Of a stretch of DNA of 64,000 nt, positions 44,987 through 53,686 are shown one piece after another. This DNA comes from an uncultured Sphingomonadaceae bacterium (GTDB lineage: Bacteria > Pseudomonadota > Alphaproteobacteria > Sphingomonadales > Sphingomonadaceae). Numbering within the stretch: the first letter of the stretch is position 1; the number at the start of each line of letters is the position of its first letter. The position numbers were made by a program, and so were the translations under genes. The notes beneath the pieces were generated by a model. That model saw nothing but the letters and a program-made list of their open reading frames with translations. It was not told where the DNA came from and did not search any database. The stretch lies in assembly GCA_947501325.1 (NCBI GenBank), contig CANMVC010000001.1:1178001-1242000 (forward strand), written 5' to 3'.

Positions 44987-47395
44987 TCAACCGGTCTTTC
45001 TTCGCCGGACTTTTCGGGCCGCTTTGATGCGCGCCGGTTTGGCGCTTTGCTCACCAATGTCGCTAGCCTGTGCTCCCACATGAGTGCTCGTTTCGACACG
45101 CCCTTCGACATTTTCGGCTGGCATGGCTTGGCTGAACAAATAGCCTTGCACCTGAATGCAGCCTTCCGCTTTAAGCTGGCTGAGCTGATCGCTCCGTTCA
45201 ACCCCTTCGGCCGTTGTCACCATGCCAAGGCTGGAAGCCAGACCAGTCACCGCGCGAATGATCGCCCGGCAATCTTCACGGCTGTCCACTTCCTCAACAA
45301 AGCAGCGGTCAATCTTGATCTTGTCAAACGGGAAGCTGCGTAAATAGTTGAGCGAGCTATAACCGGTGCCGAAATCATCCAGCGCAATCCGCACACCCAG
45401 CGAGCGAATCTTGTGGAGCAATTCCACATTGGACTGATTATCATTCATCAACACTGATTCCGTGATTTCCAGCTCGAGCCGGTGCGGGGCAACGCCGGTC
45501 GCGGCCAAGGCGTTGATAATTGTCGGCATCAGATTGGGGCTGCGCATTTGGGTCGGCGAGAGGTTAACAGCGACGCTCAGATGCTCTGGCCATTTGGCGA
45601 CTTCATAAAGAGCGGAGCGGACCACCCATTCGCCGAGCTGGACGATCAGCCCGGTATCCTCTGCCACCGGAATAAACACATCCGGCATGATCAGGCCTTT
45701 TTCGCTATGATGCCAGCGCAGCAGGGCTTCATAGCCAATGGTCTCGCTGGTCTCGATATTGACCAAGGGCTGGTAATAAAGTTCCAGCTCATTGCGCCGC
45801 AAAGCTGCGCGCAGGTCCATCTCGATATTGCGCCGATCCTGTACCGCCTCATGCATGGATTTTTCGAACATGGAGGCGCAGCCACGGCCATTTTCCTTGG
45901 CATGATACAGCGCTATGTCGGCATGTTTGATCAGCTCTTCGGCATCATCATCACAGTCGCTGGACAGGGCAATACCGATACTGACCCCGGTAGCCGCAGG
46001 CTGACCCTCCACCATCACCGGTTCAGACAGCTTTGCGATCAAATGCTGCGCCGTGCGATGGACTTCTTCTTCCGATTCCACGTTGCGCAGCGAAATGGCA
46101 AATTCATCACCACCTAACCGCGCGACAAAATCTTCCATGCCGATATTTCGTTCCAGACGGTTGGCGACCGCTTTCAACACGAGATCACCGGCACCATGCC
46201 CCAAGGTATCGTTGATCGTCTTGAAATGGTCGAGATCAAGATAGAGCACCGCAAGCTGCTGGGCCGGTTTCATTCGGGCAAGCGAGCGTTGCAACGACTG
46301 ATTGAACAGCGCGCGGTTAGGCAAGTCGGTCAGACTGTCAAAATGGGCGAGATGGGCAACCCGCTCCTCTGCTTTTTTGGCGCTGGTAATATCTGCTGCA
46401 ACACCGCGAATATGGTCTTTCTGGCCCTTGACTGTCTTGATGTGCCGCCCGGACAATTTCCACCAATGCCGCTCTCCGCCCAATTTGATGGGCACATGAA
46501 TTTCACGGAACATCTGGCCAGACGAAAGGCATTGCGCAAGCTGGTTGCGTTCGGTTGATTCCTCGAACAAGTCAACAAATGGCATATTGCGCAAGTCACG
46601 AATTTCCATATTCACCGCTGTTGCAAAACGGGCCGACGGGTTCACGATCAGGAGACGCTCGTCCACTTCCCAAAGCCAGTCGGAACTCTGCTCGGAATAG
46701 TCGTGCAGCAACAGTCGCACCGTTTCGGCAGCGTTTCTGAGTTTGGCCCCATGCAAATGGCGCTGGACAAAGTTGAAGAAAAATAGCCGGTAAATATAGT
46801 CAATGCAAAGCGCGAAAAAGATCAGCAAGACCACCGTACTGATTGCATCAGCCTGCCCCGCCATTAGAAAACTGATCGCGTAGACCAGGGTGGTGATGCT
46901 CATATTATAGGTCTGGGCGCGCGGGATGCTACCGAACACAAAACCGCCAATCACCAAACCACCCATCGCCAGCAAGGCCAGGTCCATCGTGTAGGGAATC
47001 TGTCCGTAGGCCAGCGGAATAGCGACGATACAACTGAACCCAAGCGCGCTGACTATGCTTTCGATATGGATCGCCTTGATGGACCGTTTATAGTCGGCCA
47101 GTTCCGCATCAATTCGGGATTGCCGGATAAAATTGCGAATGGTCAGAAACGCCGCGATCGCCGAATAGAAACAGGCCACAGCAATAAAGGCAGGATCCGC
47201 ATGGAGGAACAGCTTGATCATGACATAAACGGTCAAAGGCAACACGGCCAATGACCCGATTCGTGATAGCTGACCGATAGACTTCAACTGTTCACGGGCC
47301 ACGAGCTCCGTGGTCTCAGGATCCGCGTTAATCCTGAAGTTCCAGACTTTTTTCTGCATTTCCAGCAGCCGCTGCAGCGTAATTGTCTCGCCCAT
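44987..47395 (-). CDS. Membrane-bound PAS-GGDEF-EAL cyclic-di-GMP protein
   Basis: This 802-residue signalling protein has an N-terminal membrane domain with about six segments (residues 45-215, not a named MASE by eye). A PAS domain follows (about 240-345, from SSDWLWEVDERLLIVNPSAR). The GGDEF diguanylate cyclase has an intact ARLGGDEFAISL (about 435). The EAL phosphodiesterase has GYEALLRWHH (about 560) and LDDFGTGYSSLNYLRSFPFD with metal-binding residues present. Both catalytic motifs look functional, so it may make and break c-di-GMP depending on its signal. It ends with a short basic tail. It appears to be a single-gene unit. Confidence 0.93.
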   Translation of the reverse strand: MGETITLQRLLEMQKKVWNFRINADPETTELVAREQLKSIGQLSRIGSLAVLPLTVYVMIKLFLHADPAFIAVACFYSAIAAFLTIRNFIRQSRIDAELADYKRSIKAIHIESIVSALGFSCIVAIPLAYGQIPYTMDLALLAMGGLVIGGFVFGSIPRAQTYNMSITTLVYAISFLMAGQADAISTVVLLIFFALCIDYIYRLFFFNFVQRHLHGAKLRNAAETVRLLLHDYSEQSSDWLWEVDERLLIVNPSARFATAVNMEIRDLRNMPFVDLFEESTERNQLAQCLSSGQMFREIHVPIKLGGERHWWKLSGRHIKTVKGQKDHIRGVAADITSAKKAEERVAHLAHFDSLTDLPNRALFNQSLQRSLARMKPAQQLAVLYLDLDHFKTINDTLGHGAGDLVLKAVANRLERNIGMEDFVARLGGDEFAISLRNVESEEEVHRTAQHLIAKLSEPVMVEGQPAATGVSIGIALSSDCDDDAEELIKHADIALYHAKENGRGCASMFEKSMHEAVQDRRNIEMDLRAALRRNELELYYQPLVNIETSETIGYEALLRWHHSEKGLIMPDVFIPVAEDTGLIVQLGEWVVRSALYEVAKWPEHLSVAVNLSPTQMRSPNLMPTIINALAATGVAPHRLELEITESVLMNDNQSNVELLHKIRSLGVRIALDDFGTGYSSLNYLRSFPFDKIKIDRCFVEEVDSREDCRAIIRAVTGLASSLGMVTTAEGVERSDQLSQLKAEGCIQVQGYLFSQAMPAENVEGRVETSTHVGAQASDIGEQSAKPARIKAARKVRRRKTG

Positions 47396-47676
47396 ATCTA
47401 CCTGCGCCCCATTGCTATCCTCGCCATGTAAAAGAACGTAAACACAACTCGTATGGAACAGGTTAACGGCGAATCGATAGCCGGGATTTGGCCGTTTATG
47501 TCAAAGTCAGCCTATCCCAGAATAGCCTCCGGTCTCCCATCGTTAAGGTGTGTCGATCCATCCGGCCCAATAAGAGACTGGGTCACAGCTCTACTTCCCT
47601 AAGGTGAGAAGCAAACCTATAGCCCAATGCATCAGGCCGGGCTCGGGCGGTCAGGCGGCAGCAGGAGGCCGCATAT
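47396..47676. other. Intergenic region between divergent GGDEF-EAL and PagL-like genes
   Basis: This is 281 bp holding the promoters of two divergent genes. I recognise no RNA gene, riboswitch or clear operator. A run of G/C-rich sequence sits just before the AGGAGG SD of the PagL-like gene. Confidence 0.4.
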
Positions 47677-48216
47677 ATGAAGCTTTTTTATACATTGGCT
47701 CTAGCCATTTTCGCTCTTTTTGCAGACGTCACTCCGGCGCTCGCGCAAGAGATATTTCTGGGCGTTGCAGCCCATGAGGTCGATACTCCCCTGTCATTCA
47801 AAATATACGAAGAGGGTGTCGATTTCCAAGCCGGTTATCGTGGAAAGCGGATCGAGGCCCTGTCCGTCATCGGCGCGCCCTCGCCCTATATTTTCGCGTC
47901 GATAAACAGTGCCGGTGACACCAGTCTGGTGGCAGCCGGTCTCAGCTGGAAAATCGGCAACAAATTTTACGTTCGCCCCGGCATTGGTCTTGCCATTCAT
48001 GACGGCCCAGCCTTGCGCTTTGCCCCTGATGGCTCACAAACCCAACTGGGATCGCGCATATTATTCGAGCCCGAACTGGCCATCGGCGTGCAGTTATCAA
48101 AGCGCATCGATATCGAAGCGAGCTGGGTGCATGTAAGCCATGCACAAATCTTCAACCGCAATCAAAATCCCGGCCTTGATATCATCGGCGCGCGGCTGGT
48201 GATTAAACTGCCTTGA
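47677..48216 (+). CDS. PagL-like lipid A deacylase (acyloxyacyl hydrolase family)
   Basis: This 179-residue outer-membrane barrel protein has a signal peptide (residues 1-23, ending PALAQ) and a beta-strand-rich body. The C-terminal part has WVHVSHAQIFNRNQNPGLDI, which fits the PagL active-site pattern H-x-S-x-A followed by N-x-N-P-G; His and Ser are the PagL catalytic pair. PagL removes the 3-O acyl chain from lipid A in the outer membrane. Many sphingomonads have glycosphingolipids in place of LPS, so the substrate here may differ. The SD AGGAGG fixes the start. Confidence 0.78.
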   Translation: MKLFYTLALAIFALFADVTPALAQEIFLGVAAHEVDTPLSFKIYEEGVDFQAGYRGKRIEALSVIGAPSPYIFASINSAGDTSLVAAGLSWKIGNKFYVRPGIGLAIHDGPALRFAPDGSQTQLGSRILFEPELAIGVQLSKRIDIEASWVHVSHAQIFNRNQNPGLDIIGARLVIKLP

Positions 48217-48225
48217 CATCTCAAA

Positions 48226-48249
48226 ATATATGTAACAACTTACATATAT
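48226..48249. promoter_or_regulatory. Perfect inverted repeat overlapping the MarR start codon
   Basis: ATATATGTAA (48226-48235) and TTACATATAT (48240-48249) form a 10-4-10 perfect palindrome whose right arm contains the A and T of the MarR ATG. MarR proteins bind about 20-bp AT-rich palindromes, so this is a strong candidate auto-operator. No SD is visible because the palindrome occupies its place. Confidence 0.72.
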
Positions 48250-48745
48250 GAAAAATGATTATCTTCGCGACGCAGGAATAAAGACGCTCGGTACACGTAT
48301 CAGGCGTCTGTTTGAACGGCTGAACGGCAATGTGACCGAAGTCTACCGGCGCGAGCTGGGCTTTGAACAGCGCTGGTTTGCGCTAGGCATGCTGCTCAAC
48401 GATCACGGTCCGATGAACAGCCGGGATGCCACCAAAATGCTCGGCCAAAGCCATGTTGCGATGGTTCAGGTCGTTCGCGCCATGGAGCAGGCAGGCCTTC
48501 TGGAACGCAAGACCGATCCGGTGGATGCGCGTAGCAAGATATTGCACCTGACCGCTGCTGGGTCAGAGAAGCTGATCAAGGTTTCCACGATATCGCAGAT
48601 AGTGGACCAGGCCGCCGCTGAGCTGCTTGCAGAAGCCGCTCCTGATTTTCTCCAGCAGCTTGATGCGCTGGATGATGCTCTCGATCGGCGTGACTTCGCG
48701 GATCGTATCGAGACGGCATTTGCAGAGAAAGGCCCGAACAGATGA
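48248..48745 (+). CDS. MarR family transcriptional regulator
   Basis: This 165-residue protein has a winged helix-turn-helix in the middle (residues about 45-115: MNSRDATKMLGQSHVAMVQV, then MEQAGLLERKTDPVDARSKI with the conserved wing DxRSK). The N- and C-terminal helices would form the dimer interface. It overlaps the S41 peptidase gene by 4 bp (ATGA). Its start codon is inside a perfect palindrome, implying tight autoregulation. The lack of a visible SD raises the possibility of leaderless translation. Confidence 0.88.
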   Translation: MKNDYLRDAGIKTLGTRIRRLFERLNGNVTEVYRRELGFEQRWFALGMLLNDHGPMNSRDATKMLGQSHVAMVQVVRAMEQAGLLERKTDPVDARSKILHLTAAGSEKLIKVSTISQIVDQAAAELLAEAAPDFLQQLDALDDALDRRDFADRIETAFAEKGPNR

Positions 48746-49710
48746 TCGCAGCACTATTACTGGTCGTGCAACCCGTACCGGAAAATTGCTCCGACGAACA
48801 TGCGGCCATCGCCGAAATAGCGGACGCGATTGAACAAAAATATGTCCTTGTCGATACGGCGAAACGCTCGGCTGCGACCGTCCGAAGCAAACTGGAACAA
48901 GGCACATTTTATCAGGATTGCGGCGATAGTGAAGCCTTTGCAAAGCACATGACGAAACAGCTGCGCGCGATCCTGAACGATGGTCATGTGTTCGTTGAAT
49001 ATGCCCCAAATTCGTCCCTGGCTGGGGAAGGTGACTGGCTGGAGAAATGGAGGAATGGCGCGTCGGCTAGAGGATTTGGCGTCAGACAAGTGGAGCGGAT
49101 AACGGGCAATATATCCTATCTTCACCTGACCGATTTTTTCGAATTTTCAGCTGCTGAAAAAGCACTGACGGCGGCTTTTGAACTGGTCAGCAGCAGCGAC
49201 GGCCTGATACTGGATCTCCGCCTAAATCCTGGCGGGTCACCGGAAACCGAATGGCCTGTGCAATGGACCTTCATGGCACCGGGCTCCCAAACCCCGCTCC
49301 ATCGCGAAACCCGCCATGGCAAGAAACCGGATCTGTTGGAACCGACGCTGCCATGGCCACGATACGGAACCGAAAGACCGCTGGCCATCATTGTCGATAA
49401 AACGACATTTTCCGCACCAGAGGCTGTCGCCTATTCGCTGCAGGCGCAAGGCAGGGCGGTTATATTTGGTTCCCCTAGCGGCGGCGGGGCGCATATGCTG
49501 GGAGATGCCGTACCCCTGACTGGTGGTTGGCACATAGTCATTCCGGAAACGAGACCCTATAGCCCGCATACTGGTGGCAATTGGGAAGGAATTGGCGTGA
49601 TCCCCGATTTTCCGGCTTCCAAAGAAGACGCTATTCAAATCGCGCAAAAATGGGTCACCGGCAAACTGGAATCAAAAAGGGCGGCCTCCAATACGGAAAC
49701 CGCCCCTTAA
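48742..49710 (+). CDS. S41 family peptidase
   Basis: This 322-residue serine peptidase is of the C-terminal processing/tail-specific protease superfamily. A short hydrophobic N-terminus (residues 1-11) may be a weak signal. The N-terminal helical part (IAEIADAIEQKYVLVDTAKR) matches the IRBP-like S41 branch without a PDZ domain. The catalytic domain shows DGLILDLRLNPGGSPETEWP and the nucleophile Ser in TFSAPEAVAYSLQAQGRAVI. Coupling to a MarR gene suggests induction by a small molecule; the substrate is unknown. Its 3' end lies inside the rplL-side terminator stem. Confidence 0.85.
   Translation: MIAALLLVVQPVPENCSDEHAAIAEIADAIEQKYVLVDTAKRSAATVRSKLEQGTFYQDCGDSEAFAKHMTKQLRAILNDGHVFVEYAPNSSLAGEGDWLEKWRNGASARGFGVRQVERITGNISYLHLTDFFEFSAAEKALTAAFELVSSSDGLILDLRLNPGGSPETEWPVQWTFMAPGSQTPLHRETRHGKKPDLLEPTLPWPRYGTERPLAIIVDKTTFSAPEAVAYSLQAQGRAVIFGSPSGGGAHMLGDAVPLTGGWHIVIPETRPYSPHTGGNWEGIGVIPDFPASKEDAIQIAQKWVTGKLESKRAASNTETAP
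49674..49708 (-). terminator. Rho-independent terminator of the rplJL transcript
   Basis: Read on the minus strand, AAGGGGCGG pairs with CCGCCCTT (one bulged base) and is followed by a U-run. It lies 42 bp after the rplL stop and within the last codons of the convergent S41 peptidase gene. It would end the rplJL transcript and so separate it from rpoBC. Confidence 0.75.
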
Positions 49711-49749
49711 TCTTGTCAATAAGCCGAACGGCTTATTTCGGTGAACCTA

Positions 49750-50124
49750 TTACTTAAGTTCAACCGTACCGCCAGCTGCTTCGATCTTGGTTTTGATCTC
49801 TTCAGCTTCAGCTTTGTTAACGCCTTCTTTAATTGCTTTAGGCGCGCCTTCGACGAGAGCTTTCGCGTCGGTCAAACCAAGCTGGGTGATCGCACGAACT
49901 TCTTTAATCACCTGGATTTTCTTGCCGCCGTCGCCGGTCAGAATAACGTCAAATTCGCTCTGCTCTTCAGCAGCTTCGCCGCCGCCACCAGCAGCCGGTC
50001 CAGCAACTGCAACAGCAGCTGCAGCAGAAACGCCCCACTCTTCTTCAAGAGCTTTAGACAGTTCAGCCGCTTCCATAACGGTAAGTTTCGATAGTTCTTC
50101 AACCAATTTAGCAATATCAGCCAT
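49750..50124 (-). CDS. rplL: 50S ribosomal protein L7/L12
   Basis: This 124-residue stalk protein recruits translation factors to the ribosome. It has an N-terminal dimerisation helix ([20 protein letters not shown]), an Ala/Gly-rich hinge (residues about 36-52) and the C-terminal factor-binding domain (EKSEFDVIL-type start, then [20 protein letters not shown] and [15 protein letters not shown]). The length is standard. It follows rplJ by 47 bp. A terminator follows, and rpoB is 12.4 kb away. Confidence 0.97.
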   Translation of the reverse strand: MADIAKLVEELSKLTVMEAAELSKALEEEWGVSAAAAVAVAGPAAGGGGEAAEEQSEFDVILTGDGGKKIQVIKEVRAITQLGLTDAKALVEGAPKAIKEGVNKAEAEEIKTKIEAAGGTVELK

Positions 50125-50171
50125 GTTATTTACGCTCCAAATTTTCTAATCAATGTTTGAGTAATAAGTAG

Positions 50172-50684
50172 TTATTCACCCGTAGCGGCAAAGGCGCCGA
50201 CTACACGTGCAAGGGCTCCAGCTGGTTCTTTGACAACCCGCGCGATTTTCGTTTGTGGTGCAACAAGCAGACCAACAATCGTACCGCGAAGTTCATCAAG
50301 AGAAGGCATGGAGGCCAGGGACTTAACGCCAGCTTCGTCCAGAAGAGTGTCGCCCATTGCGCCACCAACAATCTCAAGACGATCATTGGTTTTTGCAAAT
50401 TCAACTGCGATTTTCGCAGCCGCCACCGGATCATCCGATGTGGCAAGTGCGACCGGGCCTGACAGCAAATCTGCTATCGGGGCATAGTCGGTTCCTTCCA
50501 GAGCGAGTTTGGCAAGGCGGTTTTTCGAGACTTTGAAACTCGCACCGGCTTCCCGCATCTTTCCGCGCAGCTCAGTAGACTGAGATACGGTGAGACCCAG
50601 ATTGCGTGTTACCACAACAACCCCAGCCTCTTTGAAAGTCGCGTTTAGCGCAGCAACGGCTTCGGTCTTTTGACCACGATCCAT
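50172..50684 (-). CDS. rplJ: 50S ribosomal protein L10
   Basis: This 170-residue stalk-base protein anchors L7/L12 dimers. MDRGQKTEAVAALNATFKEA is a typical L10 start; VVVTRNLGLTVSQSTELRGK and KVSKNRLAKLALEGTDYA match the RNA-binding domain, and the Ala-rich C-terminal helix (RVVKEPAGALARVVGAFAAT) binds L12. The start was set at the ATG with AAGGAG six bases upstream; the long upstream open frame is the leader. L10-L12 normally represses its own mRNA through the leader, which here can form two hairpins. Confidence 0.97.
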   Translation of the reverse strand: MDRGQKTEAVAALNATFKEAGVVVVTRNLGLTVSQSTELRGKMREAGASFKVSKNRLAKLALEGTDYAPIADLLSGPVALATSDDPVAAAKIAVEFAKTNDRLEIVGGAMGDTLLDEAGVKSLASMPSLDELRGTIVGLLVAPQTKIARVVKEPAGALARVVGAFAATGE

Positions 50685-50701
50685 ATTTTGCTCCTTCACG
50701 T

Positions 50702-50765
50702 GGATTGCGTTTTTAAGGCGCAATCCGCTTTCTTCAATAACGCCATTCCGGCGCGAACCGGAATG
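50702..50765 (-). promoter_or_regulatory. rplJ leader with two stem-loops (candidate L10 leader)
   Basis: Two perfect 8-bp inverted repeats lie just upstream of rplJ: GGATTGCG/CGCAATCC (50702-50709 with 50719-50726) and CATTCCGG/CCGGAATG (50744-50751 with 50758-50765). The first ends 17 bases before the rplJ start. In many bacteria the rplJ leader folds to bind the L10-L12 complex; the position and paired stems fit, though no match to the known consensus was tested. The rest of the 356-bp gap up to the GFA gene (50766-51040) holds nothing else I recognise; the rplJ promoter should lie there. Confidence 0.55.
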
Positions 50766-51040
50766 ACGAGCGAAAGGAATGATCGAAACCATTCCTGTAT
50801 AATCCGAAGGGGGGTTTTGGCTGCCGTGTCGCGATAGAAACGCTGACTGCAAACCCGTGTGTTTCCACACGAAAAAAAACTGATCCCCGTCTAGGCTGGA
50901 AATTAAGAGAGGCATATTCCCCTCACCGGCTGTCTCGGACGGAAATTGTGGTCCGTTTGACGGAACCGCAATTTGTGTCAGTGCCATTAGCGGGAATAGC
51001 CCGGATGTCAAGCGTTTTGGGGAGCGATTGGGTCGCGAGG

Positions 51041-51433
51041 TTACTGATCTTTCTGTAACACACCATCTTCGATTTTATAATAGTCGCCTTTGTCGGCCAC
51101 AAAAATATGGCTCCACAGCGTCGTTCCGGTGGCGCCTTCAAACACCCCCATTGCGACGGCTATCTTATCGTGATGAATCGGATCCCAGAACAGCGTTGAC
51201 CCGCAAGTCCCGCAAAACCCGCGTCGAACTTTTTCAGAGGACGGGTACCAGCGGACATGCTCCTCTCCATCAATGGTCAATGCGCTTTCCGGCACATCGG
51301 TGCTGGCAAAATAATGCCCGGTTTGCTTGCGGCATTGCGTGCAATGACAGGCATCCGGTTGAGGCAAATCGCCGGTGACCATTATGCTAACTGTGCCGCA
51401 CAGGCAGGAGCCTTTATGTACCGTGTCTTTCAT
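51041..51433 (-). CDS. GFA family protein (glutathione-dependent formaldehyde-activating-like)
   Basis: This 130-residue zinc-binding protein has the Cys pattern of the GFA family: SCLCGTV (residues about 9-15), CHCTQCRK (about 30-37) and CGTCGS (about 77-82). These would hold two zinc ions. The family was named after a glutathione-formaldehyde adduct enzyme, but most members have no proven activity. The start was set at MKDTVHKG after GGAGAGGAC; the open frame extends 45 codons upstream. It lies between rplJ and rplA with no evident relation to either. Confidence 0.88.
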   Translation of the reverse strand: MKDTVHKGSCLCGTVSIMVTGDLPQPDACHCTQCRKQTGHYFASTDVPESALTIDGEEHVRWYPSSEKVRRGFCGTCGSTLFWDPIHHDKIAVAMGVFEGATGTTLWSHIFVADKGDYYKIEDGVLQKDQ

Positions 51434-51543
51434 GTCCTCTCCTTTATTTCCACCGCTGTGTAACCGGATGTCGATTGCATGCGAAAACTGTCTGTCCCCC
51501 AACGCTAATAGTTGCCGCAACGCAGCACAGAAAGATAACAGAA

Positions 51544-52314
51544 ATGCACAAAAAATATACATTGCCATCCATCGCCTTGATCGGTGCTGTTTCCAGCCTT
51601 ACGCTCGCTGGTCAGGCGCAAGCCCAGACTGAAAATGAACGGGAAGAAGGCTTTTATCTCTCTGCAACAGCAGGCGCCGACTTTCTCAATGACAGTGATT
51701 TTGTCGGAACCCAAAATCCCGACGCCGGCGTTCCTGGCGTTGCTGGTGCGCCCGCCAATGTGAATGTACGCTATGATACCGGCTTCGCCATCAGAGGCGC
51801 AGTTGGATATAAATTGAAAAAGGGTTTGATCAGTTTTCTCAAGCCGCGTTTTGAACTGGAAGTCGGCTATTCCGAATCCGATGTCAGCGGCGGCAGCTTC
51901 AATGATGGCGACCAGACTTTTGGCGGCGACCTGAGCAAGCTGACCGTTACAGCCGCGGCCTATAGCGATGTTATCTGGTCAGCCAATCAAAAGATTATTC
52001 CCTATTTCGGAAGCGGTATCGGCATTGGTGTTGTCGATGCGAATATCAATTACTTCCCCAATAACGGGGTGGCCGCGGCCCCCACATTCGGTGTGCAAGG
52101 CAACCGCACCGCCTTGGTAACGTTCAACGCCATTGGTACCACCGTGAAGGCCAGCGAGAAGATCGATATATTTGCGGAAGGCCGTTATACAAACGTCCGG
52201 CGGCGTAACTTTGACCGGCGATTTATTGCTGGCGGTGCAGACGGCTTTAACGCCCGGTTGCGCGATGACACCGAATCCTTTGGAGTCGGCATTGGGGTTC
52301 GCGCCAAATTCTGA
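51544..52314 (+). CDS. Outer-membrane beta-barrel protein
   Basis: This 256-residue protein has a signal peptide (residues 1-27, ending LAGQAQAQ) followed by alternating beta strands (GFYLSATAGADFL; FAIRGAVGYKL; RFELEVGYSESDVSGGS; IIPYFGSGIGIGVVDANINY) and a C-terminal Phe (GVRAKF) that marks barrel insertion. This suggests an 8-stranded porin-like or OmpA-like barrel of unknown function. The ATG has no strong SD. It is the first of two plus-strand genes inserted between rplJ and rplA. Confidence 0.83.
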   Translation: MHKKYTLPSIALIGAVSSLTLAGQAQAQTENEREEGFYLSATAGADFLNDSDFVGTQNPDAGVPGVAGAPANVNVRYDTGFAIRGAVGYKLKKGLISFLKPRFELEVGYSESDVSGGSFNDGDQTFGGDLSKLTVTAAAYSDVIWSANQKIIPYFGSGIGIGVVDANINYFPNNGVAAAPTFGVQGNRTALVTFNAIGTTVKASEKIDIFAEGRYTNVRRRNFDRRFIAGGADGFNARLRDDTESFGVGIGVRAKF

Positions 52315-52409
52315 ATTTGCAGACCAGCGGATAGAGTTTTGACAGGGTGGCTAGCGCAAGAACTGGCCATCCTGTCGGAACATAACCGTACAATGAGCGT
52401 TGACAGTGC

Positions 52410-52925
52410 ATGTTTACGCCCAAATATATCGTCATATTTTCGTATATAATTATAGCATTATCGGCAGCCAGCCTTTCCGGTCTTTTGCTTGCCGACACAG
52501 TGCTGGACAACATGAAGGAGCAGCAGATAGCATCTGCGCCGACCGACCCGGTAGAGCGTTTCCGATTAGGTCAAAATGCTTTTGATCCCCCCTCAAATAC
52601 AAGAGCCACCGCTATCCAGACTGTCAGAAGCGTATCATTCAATCAGAATGACAAAATCGGGCTTTATCAAAACGGATTCAGATTACTGGTTCCAAATGAA
52701 CCAGCCTTGAAAACCGAGCGTTTGCGGCTCGAGCAAGAGGAAAAATGGTATGACGAATATTTCGCAAATGCCGATGATTTTTCTTCTGAATATCAACAGG
52801 CGCAAGCCAACTGGCCTGACGAAACAGAACCAGCGCGTGAAATTGAATTGGGTCATGTTTCCACTGTCGAAGACGGTAATATTGTCCCAGCAGCAGGCAA
52901 AGAAACCATCGCGCTGCCTGAATAA
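52410..52925 (+). CDS. Unknown protein with N-terminal membrane anchor
   Basis: This 171-residue protein has an N-terminal hydrophobic segment (residues about 6-28, FSYIIIALSAASLSGLLLAD), probably a signal anchor. The rest is acidic, Glu/Gln/Asn-rich and low in Gly, with a helical charged stretch TERLRLEQEEKWYDEYFANA. It is AT-richer and richer in A-ending codons than its neighbours, which could mean recent acquisition or low expression. No family is recognised. A shared bidirectional terminator separates it from rplA. Confidence 0.6.
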   Translation: MFTPKYIVIFSYIIIALSAASLSGLLLADTVLDNMKEQQIASAPTDPVERFRLGQNAFDPPSNTRATAIQTVRSVSFNQNDKIGLYQNGFRLLVPNEPALKTERLRLEQEEKWYDEYFANADDFSSEYQQAQANWPDETEPAREIELGHVSTVEDGNIVPAAGKETIALPE

Positions 52926-52926
52926 G

Positions 52927-52958
52927 AAAAGGGCCAGAAGTCTCCCTCCGGCCCTTTT
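52927..52958. terminator. Bidirectional rho-independent terminator (rplA / unknown gene)
   Basis: AAAAGGGCC (52927-52935) pairs with GGCCCTTTT (52950-52958) over a 14-base loop, flanked by A-runs and T-runs suited to both directions. It ends the rplKA transcript and the plus-strand gene at 52410. Confidence 0.85.
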
Positions 52959-52981
52959 AATTTATCTAATGACTGAGAGGT

Positions 52982-53683
52982 TTATGCGCCTTCAATCTCG
53001 CTGAGATCGATTTTCAAGCCAGGGCCCATGGTCGAACTCAGACCGATTTTCTTGACATATTTGCCTTTCGCGCCGGTTGGCTTGGCTTTCACAACAGCGT
53101 TGACCAGAGCATCGAAATTCTTGCGCAGGTCTGCTTCCTTGAAGCTGGCTTTGCCGATGCCGTTATGGATAATACCCGCTTTTTCCACGCGATATTCGAT
53201 CTGGCCGCCCTTGGCGTCTTTGACCGCTTGCGCGACATTCGGGGTAACCGTGCCGAGTTTCGGGTTAGGCATCAGGCCTTTAGGACCAAGAACCTTACCG
53301 AGACGGCCAACAACGCCCATCATGTCCGGCGTTGCGATGATACGGTCATAGTTGAGATCGCCGCCTTGCATGGCTTCCATCAGATCTTCTGCGCCAACAA
53401 CGTCTGCGCCAGCTTCTTTGGCTTCGTCCGCTTTCGCGTCTTTGGCGAACACAGCAACACGGGTTTCTTTACCGGTGCCTGCAGGCAGAGAAATCACGCC
53501 GCGAACCATCTGGTCCGCATGACGCGGGTCAACGCCGAGGTTGATTGCAACGTCGAGTGTTTCGTCAAATTTTGAATTGGAAGCGAGTGATTTCAACGCC
53601 TTGATCGCTTCATCAATGCCGTAGAGCTTGTTGCGATCAACCGCTTCGTTGGAAGCTTTTGCGCGTTTGGTGAGTTTAGCCAT
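52982..53683 (-). CDS. rplA: 50S ribosomal protein L1
   Basis: This 233-residue L1-stalk protein, which in many bacteria represses its own operon by binding mRNA, has the family signature in full: [54 protein letters not shown] and [20 protein letters not shown]. The length is standard. It starts 3 bp after rplK, with which it is co-transcribed. A terminator follows rather than rplJ. Confidence 0.97.
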   Translation of the reverse strand: MAKLTKRAKASNEAVDRNKLYGIDEAIKALKSLASNSKFDETLDVAINLGVDPRHADQMVRGVISLPAGTGKETRVAVFAKDAKADEAKEAGADVVGAEDLMEAMQGGDLNYDRIIATPDMMGVVGRLGKVLGPKGLMPNPKLGTVTPNVAQAVKDAKGGQIEYRVEKAGIIHNGIGKASFKEADLRKNFDALVNAVVKAKPTGAKGKYVKKIGLSSTMGPGLKIDLSEIEGA

Positions 53684-53686
53684 GTC

